A stretch of DNA of 64,000 nucleotides from CAYGZM01 sp964354365 (GCA_964354365.1 CAYGZM010000002.1:13008-77007); one strand, 5' to 3'. Positions 1 to 9,221 are shown, numbered from the stretch's first letter. A program made the numbers and translations. The notes: generated by a model not told the origin, from the sequence alone.

Positions 1-60
1 CGGCTGGAGAAACTTGCGGACAGGGGGAGGGGCGGTCTGAAAGGAGGTCTGGTGGTGTGA
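1..60 (+). CDS. 3' end of an upstream gene (possibly the ferredoxin subunit of the oxidoreductase)
   Basis: Frame 1 is open from the window edge to a TGA at 58-60. It encodes about 19 residues, rich in Gly, Arg and Lys. The stop overlaps the GTG start of the next gene (GTGA), as expected for translationally coupled genes. In this enzyme family the operon often begins with a small 4Fe-4S ferredoxin subunit, so that is the likely identity. No cysteine motif lies within the visible part, so this is inference from position only. Confidence 0.4.
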   Translation, partial: RLEKLADRGRGGLKGGLVV

Positions 61-1121
61 GCGAGCGGGTATTGATGTGCGGAAACGAGGCGCTGGCTGA
101 GGCGGCTGTTCTTGCCGGCTGCGATGCGTATTTCGGCTATCCGATCACGCCGCAAAACGAGATCGCCACGTACATGTCCGTGAGAATGGCTGAGGAAGGG
201 AGGGTCTTTATCCAGAGCGAGAGCGAATTGGCGGCGATAAATATGGTTTTCGGGGCATCGGCTACGGGCAAGAGGGCGATGACCAGCTCATCGAGCCCCG
301 GCATCAGCCTGATGCAGGAGGGGATAAGCTATCTTTCGGGGGCCGAGCTGCCGGCAGTTGTCGTCAACGTGATGCGCGGGGGGCCGGGGTTGGGCAATAT
401 CGCGCCATCGCAGGGCGATTACTTCCAGGCGACTCGCGGGGGCGGACACGGCGACTACCGGACTATCGTCCTGGGGCCTTCGACCGTGCAGGAGCTGGTC
501 GATTGCATGCCGCTGGCCTTCGACCTGGCCGACCAGTACCGAGTGACCGTTCTGGTCCTGGCGGACGGCATCCTGGGCCAGATGATGGAGCCGGTAGTGC
601 TCGAAAAAAAGGTGGGCCGAAAGCTCCCAGCGAAAGACTGGGCCTTAACCGGGGCCAAGGACAGGAAGCAGAACATCGTCCGGTCGCTATGGCTCGCCGA
701 GGGTCGGCTCGAAGAGCATTGTAACATGCTCGAGGCCAAGTACGAGCAGATCCGCAGGAACGAGGTGCTTTGCGAAGAATACAAGGTTGAAGACGCTGAA
801 GTAGTGATCATCGCTTATGGTATAGCGGCGAGGATCGCCCGCTCGGCGGTGAACCGGGCGAGGCAGGAGGGGATGCCGGTCGGCCTAATACGTCCAATCA
901 CGCTCTGGCCCTTCCCGACCGGGCAGATCAGCAGGGCCGCCGAGGAGTTTCGATTGTTTTTTGTGGTTGAAATGAGCACGGGGCAGATGGTCGAAGACGT
1001 GCGGCTTGCCGTGGCGGGCAAGGCGCCTGTGTTGTTCTACGGCCGACCCGGCGGCGGCGTGCCGACCGTCGATGAGATACTCGATAAAATAAGGCAGTTG
1101 TCGGTCTCGGAGAAAAGGTGA
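57..1121 (+). CDS. vorB: 2-oxoacid:ferredoxin oxidoreductase alpha subunit (VorB/KorA type)
   Basis: This is the alpha subunit of an oxygen-sensitive enzyme that oxidatively decarboxylates a 2-oxoacid to its acyl-CoA and reduces ferredoxin. The N-terminus carries the family signature GYPITPQNEI, followed by SSSSPGISLMQEG and NVMRGGPGLG, typical of the pyrimidine-binding domain. The 354-residue length fits VorB/KorA. The GTG start is supported by AAGGAGG at 41-47 and by overlap with the upstream stop. The closest family appears to be the branched-chain (3-methyl-2-oxobutanoate) type, but KorA-type 2-oxoglutarate specificity cannot be excluded. It heads the three cotranscribed subunit genes visible here. 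Confidence 0.9.
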   Translation: MSERVLMCGNEALAEAAVLAGCDAYFGYPITPQNEIATYMSVRMAEEGRVFIQSESELAAINMVFGASATGKRAMTSSSSPGISLMQEGISYLSGAELPAVVVNVMRGGPGLGNIAPSQGDYFQATRGGGHGDYRTIVLGPSTVQELVDCMPLAFDLADQYRVTVLVLADGILGQMMEPVVLEKKVGRKLPAKDWALTGAKDRKQNIVRSLWLAEGRLEEHCNMLEAKYEQIRRNEVLCEEYKVEDAEVVIIAYGIAARIARSAVNRARQEGMPVGLIRPITLWPFPTGQISRAAEEFRLFFVVEMSTGQMVEDVRLAVAGKAPVLFYGRPGGGVPTVDEILDKIRQLSVSEKR

Positions 1122-1127
1122 GACGAA

Positions 1128-1862
1128 ATGCAGACAGTGTTCAAGCGAACGCCGAGTCTTATAGATTGCCCGACGCATTACTGCCCCGGCTGCGGGCACG
1201 GGATAGCTCATCGATTGATCGCTGAGACGATTGACGAGCTTGGAATACGCGATCGAACTATCGGTATAGCGCCGGTGGGTTGCGCGGTGCTGTTGTACGA
1301 TTATATCGACGTCGATTGCGTGGAGGTTGCGCACGGCAGGGCACCCGCTGTGGCGACAGGTATGAAAAGGACCAACCCGGACAAGATAATTTTCTCTTAC
1401 CAGGGCGACGGCGACCTGGCAGCCATCGGGACGGCCGAGATTATCCATGCCGGTCACCGGGGCGAACAGCTAACAGTTATCTTCATAAACAACGCCGTGT
1501 TCGGAATGACGGGCGGGCAGATGGCGCCGACAACAATGATCAACCAGGTGACGGCGACAACGCCCAGGGGCCGCACCGCTGCCGAGCAGGGGTATCCCTT
1601 ACAGGTCTGCGAAATCCTGGCGCTGCTGCCCGGCGTGATATACGCGGAGCGGACCGCGCTTAGCGGGGCCGCCGGCGTGCGAAACACCAAGAAAGCCATC
1701 AAGCACGCCTTTGAGCTGCAGGTTGAAGGGGCCAAAGGCCTGAGTTTGGTAGAGGTGCTCTCGCCCTGCCCGACATACTGGCGAATGTCTCCAGCAAAGG
1801 CGATGGAGTGGATCGAAAAAGAGATGACAAAGGTCTTCCCCCTGGGCCGGTTGAAGGGTTGA
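1128..1862 (+). CDS. 2-oxoacid:ferredoxin oxidoreductase beta subunit (thiamine diphosphate binding)
   Basis: This subunit binds the thiamine diphosphate cofactor and catalyses decarboxylation of the 2-oxoacid. The N-terminal CPGCGHG is the conserved cysteine motif. GDGDLAAIG followed about 30 residues later by NNAVFGMTGGQ is the GDG...NN thiamine diphosphate motif. The 244-residue length matches the short beta subunits of KorB/VorA type. It starts 6 bp after the alpha gene and its stop lies 2 bp before the gamma start, so the three are one operon. Symbol withheld because substrate specificity is not resolved. Confidence 0.9.
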   Translation: MQTVFKRTPSLIDCPTHYCPGCGHGIAHRLIAETIDELGIRDRTIGIAPVGCAVLLYDYIDVDCVEVAHGRAPAVATGMKRTNPDKIIFSYQGDGDLAAIGTAEIIHAGHRGEQLTVIFINNAVFGMTGGQMAPTTMINQVTATTPRGRTAAEQGYPLQVCEILALLPGVIYAERTALSGAAGVRNTKKAIKHAFELQVEGAKGLSLVEVLSPCPTYWRMSPAKAMEWIEKEMTKVFPLGRLKG

Positions 1863-1864
1863 GA

Positions 1865-2428
1865 ATGTCTGTGAACGGTTTTTATGAAGAGGTGATAATC
1901 GCCGGGTTTGGGGGGCAGGGGATAATTCTGGCCGGCAAGCTGCTGGCTCAGACCGCAATGAAGGCAGGCAAGGAAGTGACCTATATGCCGTCCTACGGCG
2001 CGGAGGTCCGCGGCGGGACAGCCAATTGTATGGTCGTCGTGGCGGATGAGCCTATCGCCTGCCCGGTGGTCGCCAGGTGCGATTCGTTGATTGCGATGAA
2101 CAAGGCCTCACTGAGCAAGTTCGGTCCGCGCCTCAAGCGAGGCGGGCTGCTCGTGATGAACGGCTCGTTGATTGACAGCGAGCCTGAGCTGGATGAGACG
2201 ATAGAGATTGTAGCGCTGCCCGCCGACGAGCTGGCCGTCGAATTGGGAAGCCCCAAGAGCGCCAACATGGTTGCGATAGGGGCATACCTGCAAAGAAGAG
2301 GCTACCTGAGCCCGGAGGCGGCGGCAGAATGTCTGCCAGACGTCCTTGCCGAGCGGTATCACAAGACATTGCCTGTGAACACCAAGGCCCTGCGCCGCGG
2401 GGCCGAGTTCGCCGCTCGCGGCTCGTGA
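1865..2428 (+). CDS. 2-oxoacid:ferredoxin oxidoreductase gamma subunit
   Basis: A 187-residue gamma subunit (POR_gamma fold). It begins with IIAGFGGQGIILAGKLLAQ, the glycine-rich start of this domain, and has SYGAEVRGGTANCMV, a highly conserved gamma-subunit signature. Earlier in-frame codons exist from 1808 but lie inside the beta gene. ATG 1865 gives the canonical N-terminus and sits 2 bp after the beta stop. Together with the two preceding genes it makes the catalytic core of an anaerobic 2-oxoacid oxidoreductase. Confidence 0.9.
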   Translation: MSVNGFYEEVIIAGFGGQGIILAGKLLAQTAMKAGKEVTYMPSYGAEVRGGTANCMVVVADEPIACPVVARCDSLIAMNKASLSKFGPRLKRGGLLVMNGSLIDSEPELDETIEIVALPADELAVELGSPKSANMVAIGAYLQRRGYLSPEAAAECLPDVLAERYHKTLPVNTKALRRGAEFAARGS

Positions 2429-2456
2429 GGCACGGGGCAACATTAGGGGAATTTCA

Positions 2457-2957
2457 TTGGAAACGACGGCAGGCGAGAGTATTCACAGAGACGTTTTCGA
2501 CGGATTGGGCCGTAGAGCGCCGAGCCGGGGGGGCTATGCTTTGCGCATGGCGCCGATGATCGATATGATATTCCTGCTGCTGATATTCTTTCTCGTGACG
2601 GCCAAATGGCGCCCGCAGGAAGACTTCCTGCCTTTCCAGCTGCCTGCGGCACAGGCGCAGAGCGCCGTGCTCGGAAGGCCAGAAGCGATGGAGATATATA
2701 TTTCGGCGACGCCGAGCGGCTGCGAGGTCCGGATAGGCGAGCTCCACCCGGTGCAGATAGACAATGAAACAATCGACGCCAGCCTGGCCGTCTTGATGGC
2801 GAAGATGAACGAGTGCATGCTCGCGCAAAAGAGGTTTTCCGGCGACCCGGTCGAGATTATTTGCGGCCCCGATGTAAAATGGGAGCACCTGGCGAGAATA
2901 TACAACCTGTTCTTCGGGGCGGGACTTACCGACATCACGTTCAGGATGACCGAGTGA
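2457..2957 (+). CDS. ExbD/TolR-like biopolymer transport protein, lone copy
   Basis: A 166-residue inner-membrane protein with the ExbD/TolR pattern: a short cytoplasmic N-terminus, then APMIDMIFLLLIFFLVTA, one membrane helix containing the conserved proton-path Asp, then a periplasmic domain. It starts at TTG 2457 with a purine-rich AGGGGAA just upstream, 28 bp after the oxidoreductase gamma gene. No ExbB partner is adjacent. It may share ExbB with the cassette at 6778-9166 or with a copy outside the window. Function beyond proton-driven energy transduction is unknown. Confidence 0.75.
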   Translation: METTAGESIHRDVFDGLGRRAPSRGGYALRMAPMIDMIFLLLIFFLVTAKWRPQEDFLPFQLPAAQAQSAVLGRPEAMEIYISATPSGCEVRIGELHPVQIDNETIDASLAVLMAKMNECMLAQKRFSGDPVEIICGPDVKWEHLARIYNLFFGAGLTDITFRMTE

Positions 2958-3107
2958 CCACACCCAATAACTATTAACGCAAAACGCAGTATTCCGTCAA
3001 GTGTGCCGTGATGCCAACTCCCAAGAGCAACCTTGACAGAGCAGTAATACGGTTCACAAGAGTTAGCTGCGCTCGTCGTGACCGGTCATTGAGTCCAAGG
3101 CCATCCC

Positions 3108-3124
3108 CAAGCCCTTCGGGCTTG
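3108..3124. other. Perfect 7-bp hairpin in the 241-bp gap before the next gene
   Basis: CAAGCCC and GGGCTTG flank a TTC loop. No T-run follows on either strand, so it is not a typical intrinsic terminator. The rest of 2958-3198 shows no supportable gene; a short open frame at 3008 lacks coding character. Confidence 0.4.
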
Positions 3125-3198
3125 AGGCTGCCACTCAGGGGATGTGTTCTGGGAGCGCATTCACTTGGTCTATATGGTGTAATAGGAGGAACCGGGTT

Positions 3199-5274
3199 TT
3201 GAGGTTCAGAGTATTATTTGCGGCCTTCGTTTTGTCATCCGTCATTTCTATTGCAGGGGCGTCCGATGCACTGCCGACCGCCGACGACATCAATGAACTT
3301 TCCACGAAGGCGAAGCAGGCTACCGAGGCATTTCTGCGGGAAAGCGTCGGGCTTCGTTTTCAATATGAGTACAGCGGGAAATTCCTGACCGACGATGATA
3401 GAGGCAAGCTGGGCGCAGTTGCAGGACGAACGTCGCAGCAGGTGCAGGAGATCTGCGAATCGCAGCAGAATCTCAAGGGGCGAATCGAAGAGTATGAGGG
3501 CGACGATTGGGACGACAGGTACGGCTCGACGGGCCTGTGGCGAAGGCTTTTTGCCGACCTCTACGTAACGAATTTGGACAGATGCGAGATTGATTTCTAT
3601 GTTGTGCTGTGCGCCGGACAAGAGGCCCAGAGTGAAATGCTCCGGCAAATACTGGCGCGGATAGACTCGTTAGGCAAAAATTACAGCACGGCGTATTTGC
3701 AGCTCTTGAAGGCCAGGGCCCTGGCCTTGCTTTCGCGGACGGACCCGACCTATAAACCACAGGCTCTGAAAGAGTTCGACTTGTTGGCGGAGCGGTCCGA
3801 CATGGGCCATTCGACCGTGTTCAAGATAGCGATTGAAAGAATCAAGTTGCTCGGTCCGGGCCAGGACGACCGGTTGAGCCGGCTGACGGACGAGCTTGCG
3901 CAAAGCACCGACGTCAACGACCTTGAGGTGGTCCTGTCTTTGGCTTGCCTTCAGCGGCGTATAGGCCGGGCGGAGGCGTTTGAGAAGACCGTAGGCGCCT
4001 GGCCGCAAATAGAAACCATTCTCGGCTCACTGGCGCTGGCGGACCTTTCCTACAGTCTCGAACACGGGCAATTAGACCTTCAAAAAGTCACTGTGCTCGA
4101 GGCGGAGCTGGCTGCCCAGGCCGCGTGGAGAGACGGGCCTGAAGCTCACGCAAAACTGCTGCGGCGACTCGCAAGCAATGACAAATTCCAGAGCCCCCTT
4201 GTCGTTTATGTAACGGCGTTGGCGTGCGTGCAGGCTTCGCCGGGCGAGGCCGGCAATCTCCTGATAAGGGCCGCCGGGCTGCAGCAAGAGAACAGGAGCG
4301 ACCGGCTGGGTATCGAGGCGGAGAAAATCGCAGAGCAGGCGGCAAGGCTTCTACATAAAGCAAGGCTCGACTTAATAAGGAATAAGCTCACCGATGACTA
4401 TTATGGTCAGGGCAGTAACAAGTCTGAGATAGCGAAGGAATTACTCGATTTGCTGCGTGACTGCACTACGGAAAGCGGCCCCGATGGCGTTCGCGGCGAG
4501 GCGCTGCGCCTGTACTGCCAACTGCTGCTTGACTCGCAGGACCCGAACGAGGCGCAAGAGGTCCTGAACGTTCTGACGGACGCCGAAATATCGAATGACG
4601 CCAACCTGAACGCCTTCAAATCAAATGCGCTACGACACTTGGACAAGCTGGATGAGGCCGCCGAATGCTTAGCCAAGATTTGCGGCACAGACAATCGCGA
4701 GCACGTAATTGAAGCGGAGAAGCTGCTTGGCCGTATCATTGACCAAATCGAGCAATTGGAGCACGACTGCGCCGATTTCCCGGAACTTCTGAACAACTCT
4801 CTGGCAATCGCCCGATACTGCGAGAGGATTTCGCTGTCAACCTGCGGCCTTATCCCAGTTGAACGTGCGCGTGTGTATCTTGCCGAGATATTGCTTTTCA
4901 ACGCATCAGGAGATCCACAGACGGTGTCTCAAGTCGAAAGAATGCTTGCCGGTTTGCCCGATGACGGCAAAGGCGAAAACGTGGATTTGATTCGCTGCCG
5001 GGCCAGGCTGCTGGCCGCGCAGGGCAAATTCAAGGAGGCCGGCGCCCTGTGGGCGAGTATCGCCAAAATTTGGAGAGGCCGCTCCTTCTCGCCGGGCCAA
5101 AGAAGTTATCAGTGGTGGCGCGCGAAGTTTTACGAATTACACTGCTTCTCGAAAACGCCGCAGTCAAGTAGTGACGATGTCCTGCGCGCGATAGAAGTGC
5201 TCGAGAACAGCTTCGCCGAGATTCCTGCGCTGTGGGCTGAGAAGCTGAGCTCGCTGAAAGAGCAATGCCGTTGA
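3199..5274 (+). CDS. Secreted helical-repeat (TPR-like) protein of unknown function
   Basis: A 691-residue protein. The start was placed at TTG 3199 because TAGGAGGA lies 8-10 bp upstream and the resulting N-terminus is a clean signal peptide: a basic start, a hydrophobic stretch, then AGASDA. Upstream in-frame codons would bury it. The remainder is Leu/Ala/Glu-rich and appears all-helical, with degenerate 34-residue-like units (for example AYLQLLKARALALLSR and LRLYCQLLLDSQDPNEAQEVL), consistent with a TPR-type solenoid. No catalytic motif was seen. It could be a periplasmic scaffold. It is followed by a 176-bp gap carrying the probable clpX promoter. Confidence 0.75.
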   Translation: MRFRVLFAAFVLSSVISIAGASDALPTADDINELSTKAKQATEAFLRESVGLRFQYEYSGKFLTDDDRGKLGAVAGRTSQQVQEICESQQNLKGRIEEYEGDDWDDRYGSTGLWRRLFADLYVTNLDRCEIDFYVVLCAGQEAQSEMLRQILARIDSLGKNYSTAYLQLLKARALALLSRTDPTYKPQALKEFDLLAERSDMGHSTVFKIAIERIKLLGPGQDDRLSRLTDELAQSTDVNDLEVVLSLACLQRRIGRAEAFEKTVGAWPQIETILGSLALADLSYSLEHGQLDLQKVTVLEAELAAQAAWRDGPEAHAKLLRRLASNDKFQSPLVVYVTALACVQASPGEAGNLLIRAAGLQQENRSDRLGIEAEKIAEQAARLLHKARLDLIRNKLTDDYYGQGSNKSEIAKELLDLLRDCTTESGPDGVRGEALRLYCQLLLDSQDPNEAQEVLNVLTDAEISNDANLNAFKSNALRHLDKLDEAAECLAKICGTDNREHVIEAEKLLGRIIDQIEQLEHDCADFPELLNNSLAIARYCERISLSTCGLIPVERARVYLAEILLFNASGDPQTVSQVERMLAGLPDDGKGENVDLIRCRARLLAAQGKFKEAGALWASIAKIWRGRSFSPGQRSYQWWRAKFYELHCFSKTPQSSSDDVLRAIEVLENSFAEIPALWAEKLSSLKEQCR

Positions 5275-5371
5275 GCTAATGACGGAGCGGGGCGTTTATG
5301 GTAGATTGGTTCCCGCCGGGACCGAGCAGACAAAAATGATTCAAATAACGTTGCAGTTCCCGGCTAATAAC

Positions 5372-5400
5372 TTGCTTTTGCAGCGGTAATGGGCTAAAAT
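5372..5400 (+). promoter_or_regulatory. Probable sigma-70 promoter for clpX
   Basis: TTGCTT (5372-5377) and TAAAAT (5395-5400) are separated by exactly 17 bp. The -10 box matches the consensus at 5 of 6 positions and the -35 at 3 of 6. Predicted transcription start is near 5407, giving a leader of about 44 nt. Confidence 0.4.
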
Positions 5401-5450
5401 GTTGAGGATAGCGAAGAAGGTAAATCGAATGTGTAATCGGGGTTTAAGCA

Positions 5451-6731
5451 ATGGCCAAGCAGTCGAATAGTAGAAAGCCCAGGGCGATCTGCAGTTTTTG
5501 CGGCCGCACGGGGAACCAGGCCGACACGCTCATAGAGGGGCCGAACAGGGTGTATATCTGCCCGGAGTGCGTGGAGTTGTGCCACAACATCATCCAGCAG
5601 AACCGCAAACGGTCCACCAAGAGCAGCAGCGTCGGTCTTGACTATATGCCCAGGCCCAGAGAGATCAAAGAGTACCTGGACCAGTACGTGATCGGGCAGG
5701 AGCACGCCAAGAAGTATCTTTCGGTTGCGGTGCACAATCACTACAAGAGACTGCTCCACAGCGACAGCGCCGACAGCGACGTCGAGATAGACAAATCCAA
5801 CGTGCTTCTGATCGGCCCGACGGGTTCGGGCAAAACGCTGCTTGCAAAGACACTCGCCAATAAGCTCGACGTTCCGTTTGCAATATGCGACGCGACGACG
5901 GTTACTGAAGCCGGATACGTGGGCGAGGACGTGGAGAACTTCCTGCTGCGATTGTTGCAGGATGCCGACTACGACATAGAAGAAGCCCAGCGTGGAATCG
6001 TCTATATCGACGAAATAGACAAGATCGGCAAAACGTTTCAGAACGTTTCAATCACGCGTGACGTCTCCGGGGAAGGCGTGCAGCAGGCGCTTTTGAAGAT
6101 GCTCGAAGGGACCACGGCCAATATCCCGCCGCAGGGCGGCAGAAAGCACCCCGAGCAGTCCTATATCCAGATGGACACCACGCAGATACTTTTTATATGC
6201 GGCGGGACTTTTGTGGGTCTCGAAAACATCATAAAGAAACGTCTCGGCAAGAAAATGATCGGCTTCGGCTCCGAACTATCCCAGCGAAGAGATGAAAAAA
6301 CCGAGTACAGCAGTATGGTGCAGCAGGTAATACCGGAGGACATCATCGAATACGGGATGATTCCGGAGATGGTCGGCAGGCTGCCCGTTATCACCACGCT
6401 GTCGGCGCTTGATGAAAGCGCGCTGATAGACATACTGACCAAGCCGCGAAACGCGCTGATCAAACAGTACCAGAAATTCTTCGAGATGGAGAACGCCGAG
6501 CTTGAGTTTTCGGACGACGCTTTGACGGCGCTGGCCCGCAAGGCCCTCCAGCGCGACACCGGCGCCCGCGCCCTGCGCGCGATTGCCGAGGAGCTGATGG
6601 TCGATTTGATGTATCGACTGCCCGAAGAGCCCAAACCCGCAAGATACGTAATCACCCGCGACATTGTCGAGGGCAAGGCCGACCTGTCAACGGCCAAACA
6701 AAAGGCAAAAAAGGAAAAAGAGCCGGCATAG
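5451..6731 (+). CDS. clpX: ClpX, ATP-dependent unfoldase of the ClpXP protease
   Basis: A 426-residue AAA+ unfoldase that recognises tagged substrates and feeds them into ClpP. The N-terminal zinc-binding domain has CxxC pairs at residues 14/17 and 37/40. Walker A GPTGSGKT is near 122-129, the pore loop is GYVGED, and Walker B is IVYIDEIDKI. The IGF loop that docks onto ClpP is present (MIGFG), so a ClpP partner must exist elsewhere; none is in this window. The C-terminal tail is Lys-rich. Assignment is very secure. Confidence 0.98.
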   Translation: MAKQSNSRKPRAICSFCGRTGNQADTLIEGPNRVYICPECVELCHNIIQQNRKRSTKSSSVGLDYMPRPREIKEYLDQYVIGQEHAKKYLSVAVHNHYKRLLHSDSADSDVEIDKSNVLLIGPTGSGKTLLAKTLANKLDVPFAICDATTVTEAGYVGEDVENFLLRLLQDADYDIEEAQRGIVYIDEIDKIGKTFQNVSITRDVSGEGVQQALLKMLEGTTANIPPQGGRKHPEQSYIQMDTTQILFICGGTFVGLENIIKKRLGKKMIGFGSELSQRRDEKTEYSSMVQQVIPEDIIEYGMIPEMVGRLPVITTLSALDESALIDILTKPRNALIKQYQKFFEMENAELEFSDDALTALARKALQRDTGARALRAIAEELMVDLMYRLPEEPKPARYVITRDIVEGKADLSTAKQKAKKEKEPA

Positions 6732-6777
6732 CCCCGGGATCAGACAGCCCGAAATGCTGAGACTCTGGCGGGCCCCC

Positions 6778-7281
6778 CTATTCTTCCGCCGGCCCACTGT
6801 CTGATTTAAGCTCGCTGCTCAGGACAGCCAAACGGACGTTGGTGGCGGTGCTTTGGGCGACGGCGGCCAGGGCGTACTGAGCCTTGGCGAAGGGGATATC
6901 CTTATCAATTCGCAGGGTGACGATCCTCTTGTCGGGCGGCAAATCTCCCAGCCGTGCATCTATCAATTGGGCCAGCTTTCCGACTACGGCGGCTATGCCG
7001 GCGTCGTCCTGTGGCGTGATTTCTTCCGGACCGACCGCGAAAGTGACACTTTGCGGCCTATTCACAACCGTCAGGGTGGTAACCTGCTCGCCCGGCGTGG
7101 TTTCGTCTCGGGCGAATTGGCAGCCATCGGGGACCGTCACCGGGAAATTCTCCGCCTCGATGAACCGACAAGCCAGCACAAAGAATATGATAAGCTGAAA
7201 AACAATGTCAATTACAGGGGTCATATTAATCGAACTTGCTTTGGCCCTGTTGCGGAATTGTCCGATATCCCTCAAAGGCAT
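6778..7281 (-). CDS. ExbD/TolR-like protein of the ExbB-ExbD-VWA cassette
   Basis: A 167-residue protein with MTPVIDIVFQLIIFFVLACRF near residue 20: the ExbD transmembrane helix with the conserved Asp of the proton channel. A periplasmic domain of about 125 residues follows. It lies 20 bp downstream of the ExbB-like gene and ends a three-gene minus-strand unit headed by a VWA-domain protein. By family, ExbD works with ExbB to turn proton-motive force into movement of a partner protein. Confidence 0.85.
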   Translation of the reverse strand: MPLRDIGQFRNRAKASSINMTPVIDIVFQLIIFFVLACRFIEAENFPVTVPDGCQFARDETTPGEQVTTLTVVNRPQSVTFAVGPEEITPQDDAGIAAVVGKLAQLIDARLGDLPPDKRIVTLRIDKDIPFAKAQYALAAVAQSTATNVRLAVLSSELKSDSGPAEE

Positions 7282-7301
7282 CCGTTATTGCTCCTGTTGT
7301 C

Positions 7302-8177
7302 TTACCGTGCAGGCAGAATTTCGTCGATTTTATGGGCCGATTTGTCGCGATAGTCCTCGACCCTGTGGTCCGCCTTGCCGGCACGCTGGGCCTGGGCCCG
7401 CTGCTGCCTCTCAAGACCTCGCTTTATTTCGGGCATAATGTCCTCGGCCGCCACGACTGCATCGTTGACCAGCGCCTCGATCCGATTTCGGAACACGCCG
7501 TGTATTCCCACCGCCGGTATCGCAATGAGCAAGCCCCAGAACGTGGTCACCAGGGCGACCGATATCCCATCAGCCAACTGTATCGTCTGCGGCTGGCCGC
7601 CCGCCAGAACAATCGCGTTGAACAGCATTATCATTCCATAGACCGTCCCGAACAGACCGACCATCGGTGAGACATTTCCTATCAGGTTAAGCCATTCAAT
7701 CTTTCGCAGAAGCGCCGCGGCCTGGTCCTGCAGAGACTCGGCAAGAAGATTTCGTATCCTGAACCAATCACCGCGGCCGCCGCCGACCGCCTTTGCCGCC
7801 GCGACACTGACAAGGTCGCCTCTGCCTGCGAGCCTGGCCTCCAATTGGCCCAGACCAAACTGCCGTATCGTGCCGGCAATGCTGTCTGCCGTCCCTTCGG
7901 GAAGCAATTTTCCACGGCGAATCGTAAGAAAATGCTCGGCTGCAAAATACACAGCGATAAACGAGAGCGGCAGCAAGATGAACCAGACGATCGGGCCGCC
8001 GGCTACAACGAATTGGCTGAAGAACGTCGGGGGCTGCCCCGGCTGGCCCGGGCCCCCTGCGAAGCCGCGCACGCCGAGATATATCACAGCCGTTACGCCG
8101 CTCAGGGCGGTTGTCAGAACGAACACTTTCAGCAATAGACTTCTGCGCATCGGCGGACCCACCATCCCGTATCTCAT
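7302..8177 (-). CDS. ExbB/TolQ/MotA-family proton channel protein
   Basis: A 291-residue membrane protein. It has an N-terminal hydrophobic segment (residues about 14-30), a second around PIVWFILLPLSFIAVYFAA, then the MotA/TolQ/ExbB core: GNVSPMVGLFGTVYGMI and ISVALVTTFWGLLIAIPAV, the two helices that line the proton path. It is followed at 20 bp by ExbD and preceded at 62 bp by the VWA protein gene. ATGs at 8177, 8165 and 8150 are all possible starts; GAGG is just 1 nt from the first, so one of the later two may be used. Confidence 0.85.
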   Translation of the reverse strand: MRYGMVGPPMRRSLLLKVFVLTTALSGVTAVIYLGVRGFAGGPGQPGQPPTFFSQFVVAGGPIVWFILLPLSFIAVYFAAEHFLTIRRGKLLPEGTADSIAGTIRQFGLGQLEARLAGRGDLVSVAAAKAVGGGRGDWFRIRNLLAESLQDQAAALLRKIEWLNLIGNVSPMVGLFGTVYGMIMLFNAIVLAGGQPQTIQLADGISVALVTTFWGLLIAIPAVGIHGVFRNRIEALVNDAVVAAEDIMPEIKRGLERQQRAQAQRAGKADHRVEDYRDKSAHKIDEILPAR

Positions 8178-8239
8178 ACCTCAGCAATAAGGCTTTTGCA
8201 AAACTTTTCTTAACAATCAAGACCGAATCACACACATCC

Positions 8240-9166
8240 TCATTTACCACCGGCGATACAGAGAAACTCGCCGCCGCTTTGCCTGGCGATGGTCTCCAGC
8301 ATCCTGCGGTCATCACCCTGCGGCAGGAAACCTATGGTATTGATTTTCATCGCCGGTGCAAACTGCCCCAGGAGATTTGCTATTTTCTGCGGAAACGCGG
8401 CCGAGCTCTCATCCGTCAGCTCGAATCCGTCCGTGAGAAAATAAACGACCGAAGGGCTGAGTCCTTTGCCGTCGCGGATTCGCACGACCTTCTCCAGGGC
8501 GGCGGCGGCGTTGGTTCGTCCTGCCGGCCGTATCGTATCGATAAAACTATCAGCGGCGGCTTTGGCCTTCGGTGTCGCCCGCACGAGCCGCCCGTCGCCG
8601 AACTCGAACAGCTTGCCGCCGCCAAAAAATATCACACAAAAATACTGATCGGGTTGTAAGGCCGCTATCGACTCCTTAAGTCTGCTGCGCACCAGCGAAA
8701 AGACGCCCTGCATGCTCCCTGAGCAATCGACAAGATAGCAGACTTTGCGCTCGTTGCTGAGACTGCCGAAGAATTCGATCCTGCCCGACAGGTCTGCACT
8801 TGAGGGCAGGAACTGCCCGCCCGAGTCACGAGCGTCCGGCCGATCTTCAAAGATCGGTCCGGCCGTATCGAGCACACGACCGATAGGCATTGACGTATCC
8901 GCTATTTCGGCGTATCGTTCCCTGGCGGTTATTACCGGCGGCCTTCTAATCCCGGGCTTCGCAGTAACGGGTGTCGCCTGCGCCAGGTCTCTTATGCGCT
9001 CGATCCTCGCCGTCGGCGCGAGTGGGTTCTCGTCCTGAGCCTCAGCCCCGGAGAGTCTAAGAACGCCGAACGCCGAGAGCACTATCAGATGCACGCTTAT
9101 CGAGACCATCCATGCCCAAAACGCCGGCCCTCGAACGCCTTTCTCTTTATTTACAGCAACTGCCAT
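8240..9166 (-). CDS. Membrane-anchored VWA-domain protein, TonB-like topology
   Basis: A 308-residue protein from ATG 9166 (an ATG at 9220 would add 18 polar residues). Residues about 14-36 form one membrane anchor next to a short basic cytoplasmic tail, the topology of TonB/TolA. A linker of about 100 residues follows, then a von Willebrand A domain with an intact MIDAS: DCSGS at 147-151, Thr218 in GRTNA, and Asp246 in LTDG. It is first in an operon with ExbB and ExbD, which suggests it takes the TonB place. Function is unknown; binding of an envelope ligand or protein through the metal site is the natural inference. Confidence 0.8.
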   Translation of the reverse strand: MAVAVNKEKGVRGPAFWAWMVSISVHLIVLSAFGVLRLSGAEAQDENPLAPTARIERIRDLAQATPVTAKPGIRRPPVITARERYAEIADTSMPIGRVLDTAGPIFEDRPDARDSGGQFLPSSADLSGRIEFFGSLSNERKVCYLVDCSGSMQGVFSLVRSRLKESIAALQPDQYFCVIFFGGGKLFEFGDGRLVRATPKAKAAADSFIDTIRPAGRTNAAAALEKVVRIRDGKGLSPSVVYFLTDGFELTDESSAAFPQKIANLLGQFAPAMKINTIGFLPQGDDRRMLETIARQSGGEFLCIAGGK

Positions 9167-9221
9167 GTAACTTATGTCTGCCGAAGAACGTGAGTTGTGT
9201 ATCTGGTTTCTGAATCCCATT

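Noticed and set aside
3008..3202. 64-codon plus-strand frame
   Set aside because: Basic, Pro-rich and without ribosome site or homology signal; it contains a hairpin sequence.
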